Counted from the first letter of the stretch, positions 12,099-20,582 are shown. The stretch is DNA of 64,000 nucleotides from Pseudomonas sp. Irchel 3H7 (GCF_900187605.1 NZ_FYEA01000013.1:186001-250000); one strand, 5' to 3'. The notes: generated by a model from the sequence alone, not told the origin. Made by a program: numbers and translations.

Positions 12099-12587
12099 TT
12101 AAGCCTGAGTTGCGTACTTGGCCAGACGAGGATCCGATTTCAGTACGGCCAGGGTGTTGGTATGCACGTCTTCAGCGGTCACGTCAGCCTTGCTGAAGAT
12201 CTGCTGGAAGTGCTCGTGAGTCACAGCTGCGAAGTGCGCGCGATCTTCCGGCGCCACGCCCAGTACCACGGCATAAGTCGTCAGCGCTTCGCCGTTGCCT
12301 TTGGCCATGTCTTCGGACAGCTCGTTCATCATGCCATTCATGGCAAACCAGGATTTGCCGCCGTAGGTCAGCGATGCGTTGGTCGAGCAACCGTTGGTGC
12401 CGGACGTCATCCCGAAGGTGGCGTTACCGGAAGTACCGTTGGTGGTGGAAGCGAGGAAGTGAGCAGGGGTGCCACGCTGACCTTCGAACAGCATGTTGCC
12501 CCAACCGCAATCCGGGCCGCCTGGAGCTTGCGCCATTGCGTTGATGGATACAGCGGTGAAGAGAGTACCGAGAAGAATCCGTTTCAT
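12099..12587 (-). CDS. DUF3015 family exported protein
   Basis: A 162-residue predicted periplasmic protein with a Sec signal peptide (MKRILLGTLFTAVSINAMAQA, cleavage after AMA/QA). The mature part starts PGGPDCGWGNMLFEGQRGTP, the glycine- and cysteine-containing opening typical of DUF3015. A second cysteine (TNGCSTNASL) could form a disulfide with the first, and a helical, acidic C-terminal half follows. The function of the family is unknown. The ATG at 12587 is chosen because it starts the signal peptide. It has its own terminator and sits just upstream of the DUF4105 gene on the same strand. Confidence 0.85.
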   Translation of the reverse strand: MKRILLGTLFTAVSINAMAQAPGGPDCGWGNMLFEGQRGTPAHFLASTTNGTSGNATFGMTSGTNGCSTNASLTYGGKSWFAMNGMMNELSEDMAKGNGEALTTYAVVLGVAPEDRAHFAAVTHEHFQQIFSKADVTAEDVHTNTLAVLKSDPRLAKYATQA

Positions 12588-12888
12588 AGCTTTTTTCTCT
12601 TTGTGTGCATACCAATGGACAGGGTTCTGGCCCCCCAAGCTCTGTACGAGACAGACCCAAACGAAGCCAGTGGGCCGGTATTAGTTCCAGCCGCGCAGTT
12701 TGGAGTTTAGGCACGTTCCAGGGGTTCCGTGGTTTTTTGCAAAATATTTGGAATAAACCCCGGTTTCAGGGGGCGGGCCGCCGGCTTGGCCGGTTGTCTA
12801 TGCTTTGTGGTGTGGCGCGCCTTGCCAGTGGGGCACGGGCAGCGCCAGAATGCCGCTATCTGCCCCGCCTGATTGTTAAGGAAGCCCG
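12588..12888. other. Divergent intergenic region DUF3015 / Lon-related protease
   Basis: A 301-nt divergent spacer that must carry promoters for both genes. An AT-rich patch occurs at about 12735-12760. I found no clear -35/-10 pair, operator or small gene. Confidence 0.5.
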
Positions 12889-15327
12889 ATGCCTGATCCT
12901 GTTGCTGCCAGCTTGCGTCTCGCGCCCGAAGCGCTGACCCGTCCGTTTTCCGCTGAACAGTTCAGCTTCACTACCACCAATGATCTGGAGCCCTTTCGCG
13001 GTGTGCTCGGCCAGGAACGCGCGGTCGAAGCCTTGCAGTTCGGTGTGGCCATGCCACGCCCCGGTTACAACGTATTCGTGATGGGCGAGCCCGGCACCGG
13101 CCGCTTCTCGTTCGTCAAACGCTACCTGAAAGCAGAAGGCAAGCGCCTGCAGACCCCGGCCGACTGGGTCTACGTGAATAATTTCGACGAGCCGCGCGAA
13201 CCGCGTGCACTGGAATTGCCTTCTGGCACTGCCGGCGTCTTTATCGGTGACATCAACGGCTTGATCGACAACCTGCTGGCAACGTTTCCAGCGGTGTTCG
13301 AGCACCCGTCCTACCAGCAAAAGAAAAGCGCCATCGACCGCGCCTTCAACCAGCGCTATGACAAGGCCCTCGACATCATCGAGCGTCTGGCCCTGGAAAA
13401 AGACGTCGCCCTGTACCGCGACAGCAGCAACGTTGCCTTCACGCCGATGCTCGACGGCAAGGCTCTGGACGAAGCGGAATTCGCTCAGTTGCCAGAGGCT
13501 GATCGCGAGCGTTTTCACGAAGACATTTCCGGCCTCGAAGAGCGCCTGAACGAAGAACTCGCCAGCCTGCCGCAGTGGAAGCGCGAGTCGAACAATCAAC
13601 TGCGTTCGCTCAACGAAGAAACCATCACCTTGGCGCTGCAGCCATTGCTGTCGCCGCTGTCGGAGAAGTACGCCGAGAACGCCGCGGTCTGCGGTTACCT
13701 GCAAGCCATGCAGGTCTACTTGCTGAAAACCGTGGTCGAGCAATTGGTCGATGACAGCAAGACCGACGCCGTCGCGCGCAAGCTGCTGGAAGAGCAATAC
13801 GCGCCGAGCCTGGTGGTCGGCCATCCGGTGAGCGGCGGTGCGCCGGTGGTGTTCGAGCCGCACCCGACTTACGAAAACCTCTTCGGTCGCATCGAATACA
13901 CCACCGATCAGGGCGCGCTTTACACCACCTATCGGCAGTTGCGTCCCGGTGCCTTGCACCGCGCCAACGGTGGTTTCCTGATTCTTGAAGCGGAAAAAAT
14001 GCTCAGCGAGCCGTTCGTGTGGGACGCGCTGAAACGCGCCCTGCAATCGCGCAAACTGAAAATGGAATCGCCGCTGGGCGAGATGGGTCGTTTCGCCACT
14101 GTGACGCTCAACCCGCAGCACATACCGTTGCAGGTCAAAGTCATCATCATCGGTGCGCGGTCGCTGTATTACACGCTGCAGGACCTTGATCCGGACTTCC
14201 AGGAGATGTTCCGCGTCCTCGTGGATTTCGACGAAGACATCCCGATGGTCGACGAGAGCCTGGAACAATTTGCCCAGCTGTTGAAAACCCGCACGTCGGA
14301 AGAAGGCATGGCACCGTTGACCGCCGATGCGGTGGCACGTCTGGCGACGTACAGCGCTCGTTTGGCCGAGCACCAGGGGCGTTTGTCGGCACGTATCGGT
14401 GATCTGTTCCAACTGGTCAGCGAAGCGGATTTCATCCGTCATCTGGCCGGCGATGAGATGACCGATGCCGGGCATATCGAACGTGCGCTGAAAGCCAAGG
14501 CCACACGCACCGGTCGAGTGTCGGCGCGGATTCTCGACGATATGCTCGCCGGGATCATCCTGATCGACACTGATGGTGCGGCGGTCGGCAAATGCAATGG
14601 CCTGACCGTACTCGAAGTCGGTGATTCTGCATTCGGTGTGCCGGCGCGGATTTCCGCCACGGTGTATCCGGGCGGCAGCGGCATCGTCGACATCGAGCGT
14701 GAAGTCAACCTTGGGCAGCCGATTCACTCTAAAGGCGTGATGATTCTCACCGGGTATCTGGGCAGCCGTTACGCTCAGGAATTCCCGCTGGCTATTTCCG
14801 CGAGCATCGCGCTGGAGCAGTCGTACGGTTACGTCGATGGCGACAGTGCGTCGCTGGGTGAGGCGTGCACGCTGATTTCGGCGCTGTCGAAAACCCCGCT
14901 CAAGCAGTGCTTTGCGATCACCGGTTCGATCAATCAGTTTGGCGAAGTGCAGGCGGTGGGCGGGGTCAACGAGAAGATCGAAGGCTTCTTCCGTCTCTGC
15001 GAAGCACGCGGGCTGACGGGCGAGCAGGGCGCGATCATTCCGCAGGCCAACGTCGCTACGCTAATGCTCGATGAGAAAGTCCTGGCGGCGGTGCGTGCCG
15101 GGCAGTTCCACGTGTACGCGGTGCGTCAGGCCGACGAGGCGTTGAGCCTGCTGGTCGGTGAACCGGCCGGTGAGCCGAATGCCGATGGCGAATTCCCGGA
15201 AGGCAGCATCAACGCGCGGGTGGTGGAACGCTTGCGCGACATCGCTGAAATGATCAGCGAAGAAGACCTCAAGGAAGCCGAGAAGGAACTGGCGCAAGAG
15301 GCCTTGGCCGAAGCCAAACCGGCTTAA
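12889..15327 (+). CDS. Lon-related ATP-dependent protease (LonB-like, AAA_32 type)
   Basis: An 812-residue cytosolic protein with an AAA-type ATPase region and a C-terminal Lon (S16) protease domain. The P-loop is GEPGTGRFSF (66 on), with Arg where the canonical Walker lysine stands. A Walker B-like strand is GGFLILEAEKML. The catalytic dyad is S653 in DGDSAS (the LonB-type motif) and K696 in GGVNEKIEG, 43 residues apart as in E. coli Lon. It has no Lon N-terminal substrate domain and no predicted membrane segment, unlike archaeal LonB. It resembles the family of Lon-related putative proteases widespread in Gammaproteobacteria (E. coli YcbZ relatives), whose substrates are mostly unknown. The start has AAGGA 8 nt upstream. 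Confidence 0.9.
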   Translation: MPDPVAASLRLAPEALTRPFSAEQFSFTTTNDLEPFRGVLGQERAVEALQFGVAMPRPGYNVFVMGEPGTGRFSFVKRYLKAEGKRLQTPADWVYVNNFDEPREPRALELPSGTAGVFIGDINGLIDNLLATFPAVFEHPSYQQKKSAIDRAFNQRYDKALDIIERLALEKDVALYRDSSNVAFTPMLDGKALDEAEFAQLPEADRERFHEDISGLEERLNEELASLPQWKRESNNQLRSLNEETITLALQPLLSPLSEKYAENAAVCGYLQAMQVYLLKTVVEQLVDDSKTDAVARKLLEEQYAPSLVVGHPVSGGAPVVFEPHPTYENLFGRIEYTTDQGALYTTYRQLRPGALHRANGGFLILEAEKMLSEPFVWDALKRALQSRKLKMESPLGEMGRFATVTLNPQHIPLQVKVIIIGARSLYYTLQDLDPDFQEMFRVLVDFDEDIPMVDESLEQFAQLLKTRTSEEGMAPLTADAVARLATYSARLAEHQGRLSARIGDLFQLVSEADFIRHLAGDEMTDAGHIERALKAKATRTGRVSARILDDMLAGIILIDTDGAAVGKCNGLTVLEVGDSAFGVPARISATVYPGGSGIVDIEREVNLGQPIHSKGVMILTGYLGSRYAQEFPLAISASIALEQSYGYVDGDSASLGEACTLISALSKTPLKQCFAITGSINQFGEVQAVGGVNEKIEGFFRLCEARGLTGEQGAIIPQANVATLMLDEKVLAAVRAGQFHVYAVRQADEALSLLVGEPAGEPNADGEFPEGSINARVVERLRDIAEMISEEDLKEAEKELAQEALAEAKPA

Positions 15328-15342
15328 GCCTGGCGCGGTCAA

Positions 15343-15434
15343 ACTGTAGGAGTGAGCCTGCTCGCGATAGCTGAGTGTCAGTCGGCGAATAAGTCGACTG
15401 GTTCACCGCTATCGCGAGCAGGCTCACTCCTACA
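15343..15434. repeat. REPIN
   Basis: Inverted arms 15343-15371 and 15408-15434 with TAGGAGTGAGCCTGCTCGCG and its complement. It lies 16 nt after the Lon-related protease gene and is the same family as 10041 and 25791. Confidence 0.88.
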
Positions 15435-15636
15435 TTTGTTTTGTGGGGATCTTCGGGAAAATCGCCACTACTCTGGCGCCAATATTCACACAATGACCAT
15501 TCGGCGCCTTCTGGTTTCATTCGGCTTGCGCAGCGGACTTTTCTTCTATTCTCAGCTCAAGGATATCGACAGTATCACTGGATCGAGCCAGTCCTCCCGT
15601 GGGGGCTGAATACCGGCTTCACCGAGGGTCGCCGCC

Positions 15637-15951
15637 ATGTCGCGCAACCTCTGCCTCACCCGTCAATGCCTGGGTCTTGTGACCCGTATCGAATGCGCCA
15701 TCAAGCCGTTGGCCGGCGATAACGGTATGTGGACGCTGCTCTTCGCGGCCGGCATGGCCGGCGAACAACCTTCTGCCATCAAAGCCCAGGGCCCGTTTCA
15801 TGGGCCGGTCGCCGCCGAATCGATACTCGACACCATTGTCGAAAGTCTGACCTTGCATGGCTACGAACTGGCTGACGATCCGCAGATCTGGAGCCTGCAC
15901 CTGCAAGCGCAGTTGCGGCAGATCAACGGTGGTCGCGGCCGCGCCCTGTAG
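15637..15951 (+). CDS. Conserved hypothetical protein, stop codon within a REP
   Basis: A 104-residue soluble protein with no signal peptide or membrane segment. Features are a cysteine-rich N terminus (residues 5, 11, 20) and a centre reading GPFHGPVAAESILDTIVESL, then a helical tail. I do not recognise the family. A GAGG element 8 nt before the ATG at 15637 supports translation. Odd: the TAG stop is the TAG of a REP palindrome (GTAGGAGCTGCC at 15948), so the original C terminus may have been changed by that insertion. It stands alone, convergent with the large lipoprotein gene. Confidence 0.65.
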   Translation: MSRNLCLTRQCLGLVTRIECAIKPLAGDNGMWTLLFAAGMAGEQPSAIKAQGPFHGPVAAESILDTIVESLTLHGYELADDPQIWSLHLQAQLRQINGGRGRAL

Positions 15952-15980
15952 GAGCTGCCGCAGGCTGCGATCTTTTGATC
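15948..15980. repeat. Single REP element
   Basis: One copy of the GTAGGAGCTGCCGCAGGCTG type ending in GATCTTTTGATC, without an inverted partner. It overlaps the stop codon of the upstream ORF. Confidence 0.75.
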
Positions 15981-15987
15981 TTGCCCT

Positions 15988-17817
15988 TCAAGGCGCAGTC
16001 TCAGGCATCGGCGCCTTGTCGAGCTTGACCTCAAAACCGTATTGCACGGTGGCGAGGTCGGTTCGCTGATAGGCTTCGACGTGGGTCGGGCGGCCATAGA
16101 AATAATGCACGCCAAACAACGCCGGGCCTTCTGCGCTTGCATCGTGGCTGACCGAGAGAATCTGCTTGAGGTAGTTGCCACTGTCGTCTTTGACGAAGAA
16201 ACGCCACTCGTTGGGCGGGAACAGTTTCAGATCCACCACCAATTGGTTGTTCTTGATTTCCAGGCCTTTGGGCAAGGATGTGGCGTCGTATGCCTGTTTG
16301 GCCACCGTGGCGAGAAACAGCGGCATTGAGCCTACCGCAATCGCCGGGGTTTCCGGGAACAGGTTCAGGTCGTAGGTGATCGTCGCGCGCAGCGGATCGA
16401 CTTGATAGGCCTCGGGCGGCAGTTCGATCGGTTCATCGAGCTTGCCACTGCGCTTTTCGGTAAAGAACGTGACCGGACTGACGCCCGGACTGAAGTCATC
16501 GCCCAGCAACTCATCGTTGAACGTACGGCGATGGGAAAACTCGATGCGCGCTGCGCTCGGTTCTTCCACGGACTGATGGACGCGGATGCCAGCCTTCAAT
16601 TGCTCTTCGGTCAGGCTCGCGCCCTTGAGCCAGTTAACCGCCAGATCGTCGTACACCGTCACCGAGGGATCCAGCGGCTGGATGGTTTTCTCCGTGGTGT
16701 GCTGATTGAACGTACGAATCGGCAGATCCAGCGATTTGCGGGTCACGGTCGCCGAAGAAAAATCCAGCACGCTGACTTCCAGCGTTTCGATCGGGCCATT
16801 GAAATAGACCTTGTTGTAGCGACGCGGGTGTTTCTGCTCGAAATCCTGTTGTTCCTGGGTCAGCTGCTTTTCCAGCGTAGCGCTCCAGGCTTTCTGCTGT
16901 TGCAGGTACGTCAGTTGTTTTTCGTAGAAGGCTACTTGCTCCGGACTCTCGTTGATCGAACCGGCGCGTACCAGATACTGCCCGGTTTTATCGCGGGCCT
17001 GGACGATCAGCGGATTGAGCTGCGCCTCTGCGACTTCCGCAGCCAGTGGCAGGTTGTTGCTGAATTCGACTTCGGCGTAGTTGTTTGCAAGTTTCAGCAG
17101 TTTGACGCTGAGGTTGTCATTGCTGCGGGTCTGGCCGACGTCCTGTTGTGTCAGGTCGAAGCTGTACAGGCGGCGCGGGGCGATGACTTCGATCTGGCCT
17201 TGCAGGCTGACCGGTTGCGGCAGGGACTTCTTGTCCACGTTCAGCCCATCAATGAACGGATAGGTCACGGTCAGGTCATCGGGGTTGGTGACGTTGGAGC
17301 TGGAAGGGCTGAGCTGAATGCCCGGATCGGTTTCCGACCATTCCGGCTGATAGGCGATCACACGTTTGTTGCTCAAGGTCACTGACTGCCATTCCACGCC
17401 ATGGGGGAACAGGAAACCGCCGGGAATGTTCAGGTTGAACGGGAACACCGGTTGCAGATCGGTGAGGTAATCGGAACTGGCGTCCTTGTGCAGCACGAAC
17501 AAGCCATTGATAAACGTGTCGACCAGCGTCTGCGGGGCAGGGTAGTGCTTGAGCACGGCGAGGGCGTCTTCACCGTATTCGGTGTGCGGTGGGTTGTCGT
17601 CGAGTTTGATCTGCGCCCGTTCGAGCAGCAGCAGTGAGCCGCCGAGTTCGGTGATGGCGTCCTTGAGTTTTGGATCGGTGATGGCGTCCAGTGACTGTTC
17701 GAACTTTGCCGTTTTTTCTTCAAGGCTGGCGGCGTGTTTCTCGTCGCCGGGCGAGCAACCGCTGATCAACAGAGCAAGGCAGATTCCGGCCGTCATTATC
17801 GGTAATCGCACATCCAT
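15988..17817 (-). CDS. Large lipoprotein of unknown function
   Basis: A 609-residue predicted lipoprotein. The N terminus MDVRLPIMTAGICLALLISGCSPGDEKH has a hydrophobic core and an ISGC lipobox. A predicted helical segment follows (EEKTAKFEQSLDAITDPKLKD, then LLLLERAQIK), then a long region rich in beta strands with Pro/Asp/Thr turns, and a short coiled-coil segment near the middle (YLQQQKAWSATLEKQLTQEQQDFEQ in part). No catalytic motif is recognisable. The ATG at 17817 is preferred over a GTG 6 nt upstream because AGGA is then 9 nt away. It is monocistronic in appearance. It is likely envelope-located; function unknown. Confidence 0.8.
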   Translation of the reverse strand: MDVRLPIMTAGICLALLISGCSPGDEKHAASLEEKTAKFEQSLDAITDPKLKDAITELGGSLLLLERAQIKLDDNPPHTEYGEDALAVLKHYPAPQTLVDTFINGLFVLHKDASSDYLTDLQPVFPFNLNIPGGFLFPHGVEWQSVTLSNKRVIAYQPEWSETDPGIQLSPSSSNVTNPDDLTVTYPFIDGLNVDKKSLPQPVSLQGQIEVIAPRRLYSFDLTQQDVGQTRSNDNLSVKLLKLANNYAEVEFSNNLPLAAEVAEAQLNPLIVQARDKTGQYLVRAGSINESPEQVAFYEKQLTYLQQQKAWSATLEKQLTQEQQDFEQKHPRRYNKVYFNGPIETLEVSVLDFSSATVTRKSLDLPIRTFNQHTTEKTIQPLDPSVTVYDDLAVNWLKGASLTEEQLKAGIRVHQSVEEPSAARIEFSHRRTFNDELLGDDFSPGVSPVTFFTEKRSGKLDEPIELPPEAYQVDPLRATITYDLNLFPETPAIAVGSMPLFLATVAKQAYDATSLPKGLEIKNNQLVVDLKLFPPNEWRFFVKDDSGNYLKQILSVSHDASAEGPALFGVHYFYGRPTHVEAYQRTDLATVQYGFEVKLDKAPMPETAP

Positions 17818-17937
17818 TTCCACACGTCCTGTCTACAGTCACTGGGCTGTCAATGGTTTGGACACTAGCAGAAAAAAAACACCCACACGCGCAGGTGGCG
17901 GATTTTCGGGCAGTTTCTGGCTGTCATGGGGGGCTGG

Positions 17938-17943
17938 TATACT
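17938..17943 (+). promoter_or_regulatory. Possible extended -10 promoter of the UPF0114 gene
   Basis: TGGTATACT, an extended -10 hexamer at 17938-17943, 34 nt before the start codon. The -35 region is weak (TTCTGG), so this is tentative. Confidence 0.4.
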
Positions 17944-17976
17944 CGCGGCCATTTCCAGCCCCCTGTGTGAGATTCA

Positions 17977-18465
17977 ATGGAACGCTTTATCGAAAATGCA
18001 ATGTACGCCTCGCGCTGGCTGCTGGCGCCGATCTATATCGGGCTGTCCCTCGGGCTGCTGGCGCTGGCACTGAAATTTTTCCAGGAAGTTTTTCACATCC
18101 TGCCCAACGTGTTCTCGATGGCCGAGTCGGAACTGATTCTGGTGCTGCTGTCGCTGATCGACATGGCGCTGGTTGGCGGCCTGCTGGTGATGGTGATGAT
18201 TTCCGGCTACGAGAACTTCGTCTCTGAACTGAACATTGATGAAGGCAAGGAAAAACTCAGCTGGCTCGGCACCATGGACTCTTCGTCGCTGAAGATGAAA
18301 GTGGCGGCCTCGATCGTGGCGATTTCCTCGATCCACTTGCTGCGCATCTTCATGGATGCCAAGAACGTCGATCCCGAGCACTTGATGTGGTACGTGATCA
18401 TCCACATGACCTTCGTCGTCTCGGCGTTCGCCATGGGTTACCTGGACAAGGTCACCAAGCACTGA
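17977..18465 (+). CDS. UPF0114 (YqhA) family inner-membrane protein
   Basis: A 162-residue integral membrane protein with about four hydrophobic segments: around residues 14-35 (LLAPIYIGLSLGLLALALKF), 53-78, 107-125 and 135-155. A polar cytoplasmic or periplasmic loop in the middle contains GYENFVSELNIDEGKEKLSW, the family hallmark. E. coli YqhA is the namesake; function unknown. GTGAG upstream supports the ATG at 17977. It is followed by a long hairpin and then the DUF6482 gene. Confidence 0.88.
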   Translation: MERFIENAMYASRWLLAPIYIGLSLGLLALALKFFQEVFHILPNVFSMAESELILVLLSLIDMALVGGLLVMVMISGYENFVSELNIDEGKEKLSWLGTMDSSSLKMKVAASIVAISSIHLLRIFMDAKNVDPEHLMWYVIIHMTFVVSAFAMGYLDKVTKH

Positions 18466-18487
18466 TCAACCGTTGATCGCTGCAAAA

Positions 18488-18523
18488 ACACCGCCCGTCT
18501 GTTGCGAAACAGACGGGCGGTGT
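18488..18523. terminator. Long perfect hairpin, probable terminator
   Basis: A 16-bp perfect stem (18488-18503 with 18508-18523) and a GCGA loop. The T-run is on the minus-strand side (AAAAA before the stem), and the plus-strand tail is only CATTT, so plus-direction termination of the UPF0114 gene is plausible but weak. Confidence 0.55.
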
Positions 18524-18600
18524 CATTTGTGGCTTGTGCTTTGATGCGTGCGGGCATATCCCTGTAGAGGTCCTGATTCGCCACTGTCTGAGGTGCGTTC

Positions 18601-18906
18601 ATGAACCTGCAAGAGTTGAATGCGTATGCCATCGCCAAGAAGGTCGATGAGTTGAACCTGATCTCCATGGAAGGCGGGATTTATCTGCTCGAAGCACGGA
18701 TGCATGGCGCGGCATATCCGTTAAGTGATCTCAAAGGCAACATGCTGACACTGCGTTCGGTGGAGCATGCGCGGGATTTGCTGCATGCCTTCCCGGTGCT
18801 GCCGTTCAATCTCGTGCACACCTCGGTACACGATGAAATGTGTGGCCTGGGCCCGAGCAGCGAGGAAAGTCTGAAAGTGCCACTGGCCTGGGGTTCGGCG
18901 CTGTAG
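18601..18906 (+). CDS. DUF6482 family protein
   Basis: A 101-residue soluble protein, MNLQELNAYAIAKKVDELNL at the N terminus. A compact alpha/beta pattern (ISMEGGIYLLEARMHGAAYPL) matches DUF6482, a small family found largely in Pseudomonas and relatives. No catalytic motif or export signal is visible. GAGGTGC precedes the ATG by 7 nt. It is followed about 120 nt later by fklB on the same strand. Function unknown. Confidence 0.75.
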   Translation: MNLQELNAYAIAKKVDELNLISMEGGIYLLEARMHGAAYPLSDLKGNMLTLRSVEHARDLLHAFPVLPFNLVHTSVHDEMCGLGPSSEESLKVPLAWGSAL

Positions 18907-19028
18907 GCCTTGCGCGCCATCGTCTGAGCATCTGTGCTAGTCTGCTCGCCCTTTTGGTTCCGGGCGCGCCGGGACGCGCTGTGCACGCACGGCAAGTCTT
19001 GTGGCCGTCCGCACAGCGGAGCAGTGTC

Positions 19029-19646
19029 ATGTCCGAAGTAAATCTGTCCACCGACGAAACCCGCGTCAGCTACGGCATCGGCCGTCAGCTGGGTGACCAG
19101 CTGCGCGACAACCCGCCACCGGGCGTGAGCCTGGACGCGATCCTGGCTGGCCTGACCGACGCGTTCGCCGGTAAGGAAAGCCGTGTTGGCCAGGAAGAAA
19201 TGTCCGCCAGCTTCAAGGTTATCCGCGAGATCATGCAAGCCGAAGCGGCTGCCAAAGCTGAAGCCGCTGCTGGCGAAGGCCTGGCCTTCCTGGCTGAAAA
19301 CGCCAAGCGAGACGGCATCACCACCCTGGCTTCCGGCCTGCAGTTCGAAGTGCTGACTCAGGGCGAAGGCGCCAAGCCGACCCGTGAAGATCAAGTACGT
19401 ACGCACTACCACGGCACACTGATCGACGGCACTGTGTTCGACAGCTCCTACGAGCGTGGCCAGCCTGCAGAATTCCCGGTTGGCGGCGTGATCGCCGGCT
19501 GGACCGAAGCCCTGCAACTGATGAATGCCGGCAGCAAATGGCGTCTGTACGTGCCGAGCGAACTGGCTTACGGCGCTCAAGGCGTTGGCAGCATCCCGCC
19601 GCACAGCGTTCTGGTATTCGACGTCGAGCTGCTGGACGTTCTGTAA
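19029..19646 (+). CDS. fklB: FKBP-type peptidyl-prolyl cis-trans isomerase FklB
   Basis: A 205-residue protein with the two-part layout of FklB/FkpA. The N-terminal helical dimerisation domain (VSYGIGRQLGDQLRDN ... AEAAAKAEAAAGE) is followed by a C-terminal FKBP domain from about residue 100. FKBP motifs are VRTHYHGTLIDGTVFDSSYERG, GVIAGWTEALQLMNAGSKW and ELAYGAQGVGSIPPHSVLVFDVELL (parts), with the aromatic pocket residues present. No signal peptide is visible, so the cytosol is most likely, as for E. coli FklB. GGAG 9 nt before the ATG at 19029 supports the start over upstream in-frame codons. Syntenic with PA4572. Confidence 0.93.
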   Translation: MSEVNLSTDETRVSYGIGRQLGDQLRDNPPPGVSLDAILAGLTDAFAGKESRVGQEEMSASFKVIREIMQAEAAAKAEAAAGEGLAFLAENAKRDGITTLASGLQFEVLTQGEGAKPTREDQVRTHYHGTLIDGTVFDSSYERGQPAEFPVGGVIAGWTEALQLMNAGSKWRLYVPSELAYGAQGVGSIPPHSVLVFDVELLDVL

Positions 19647-19674
19647 GACCGGGCCTGCCTTGATGGCGGGCTAA

Positions 19675-19761
19675 TGTGGGAGCCAGCCTGCTGGCGATAG
19701 GGTCGACCGGGTTTTCCTTCAGGACCGCGTTGATACCATCGCCAGCAGGCTGGCTCCCACA
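19675..19761. repeat. REPIN
   Basis: Inverted arms 19675-19698 and 19738-19761 (TGTGGGAGCCAGCCTGCTGG and its complement) separated by 39 nt. It lies between the convergent fklB and the iron-type small gene. Confidence 0.87.
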
Positions 19762-19777
19762 GTTTTTTGGGTGATGC

Positions 19778-20035
19778 TCATAGTTCTATCTTGTGATGCA
19801 GCTCACTGGTCGGGCGCAAGGCCCGGGCATAGCAGAACAGGAACAGATTGCGCACCAGTTCCTTGAGCACCAGCGGCTCGCTGGAATTGAGGCTGCTGAC
19901 GTCCAGATCCCCTTGATCCTGCAGTTCATGCAGAGCCTCTTCTTCAAGCACCGCGCAGACTTCACCGGTTTCCCGATGGAGGATTCTGAGGTAAGGGTGT
20001 GGGCGATCCAGCCACGCGTCGATCAAATAAGTCAT
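19778..20035 (-). CDS. Small Fur-box-preceded protein (PA4570-like)
   Basis: An 85-residue acidic cytosolic protein, MTYLIDAWLDRPHPYLRILH at the N terminus, then ETGEVCAVLEEEALHELQDQGDLD and a C-terminal helix. No known domain. The start is fixed by AAGGAGATG with the ATG 7 nt after AAGGAG. Immediately upstream (20061-20083) lies a strong Fur-box-like sequence, so expression should rise in iron starvation. The position between fklB and ispB matches P. aeruginosa PA4570, a small gene reported as iron-repressed. The molecular role is unknown. Confidence 0.82.
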   Translation of the reverse strand: MTYLIDAWLDRPHPYLRILHRETGEVCAVLEEEALHELQDQGDLDVSSLNSSEPLVLKELVRNLFLFCYARALRPTSELHHKIEL

Positions 20036-20060
20036 GGTTCTCATCTCCTTGAAGGGTTTC

Positions 20061-20083
20061 AATGAGAATAATTCTTATTCATT
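20061..20083 (-). promoter_or_regulatory. Fur box
   Basis: AATGAGAATAATTCTTATTC followed by ATT. The 15-mer TGAGAATAATTCTTA fits the 7-1-7 Fur consensus TGATAATnATTATCA at 12 of 14 scored positions. It lies 26 nt upstream of the small gene's start codon, overlapping its expected promoter. Confidence 0.8.
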
Positions 20084-20240
20084 AAATAGCAAGCGTCTAT
20101 TGGCGGATTCTGAGATTTTCCGGGTAAAGATTGCGTAAGGTCAAAACGGCTGGCGTTTGGCTATTGCGCGGTTTTATTGGGGCGGAGCGCGGAGGGTGAA
20201 GCTCCATCCCACGTCTGGCGCGGGATGGATGACAACAGAT

Positions 20241-20582
20241 TCAGACCTTTCTGACGAACTCGGATTTGAGCTTCATCGGGCCGATACCGTCGATCTTGCA
20301 GTCGATGTCGTGGTCGCCATCGCACAGGCGGATGTTCTTGACCTTGGTACCGACCTTGACCACCAGCGAGGTGCCCTTGACCTTGAGGTCCTTGATCACG
20401 GTGATGGTGTCGCCGTCCTGCAGGACGTTGCCGACCGAATCTTTCTTCACGGCATCATCGGACGCCACTTCGGTTTCGCCGCTGGCGGACCACTCGTGGG
20501 CGCACTCCGGGCACACCAGTTGGCTACCGTCTTCGTAGGTGTATTCGGAATTGCATTTCGGGCAGGGTGGCAACGTGCTCAC
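20241..20582 (-). CDS. yjdM: PhnA/YjdM family zinc-ribbon protein
   Basis: A 113-residue cytosolic protein. The N-terminal zinc ribbon has CPKC (near residues 7-10) and CPEC (about 17 residues later), followed by the PhnA core domain (DSVGNVLQDGDTITVIKDLK, VVKVGTKVKNIRLCDGDHD, parts). E. coli YjdM, once called PhnA, has the same size; it is not required for phosphonate use and its role is unclear. The start is a GTG at 20582 with AAGGAG 5 nt upstream, which is convincing. An ORF extension of 12 residues upstream has no ribosome binding site. It is preceded and followed by noncoding DNA. Confidence 0.9.
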   Translation of the reverse strand: MSTLPPCPKCNSEYTYEDGSQLVCPECAHEWSASGETEVASDDAVKKDSVGNVLQDGDTITVIKDLKVKGTSLVVKVGTKVKNIRLCDGDHDIDCKIDGIGPMKLKSEFVRKV

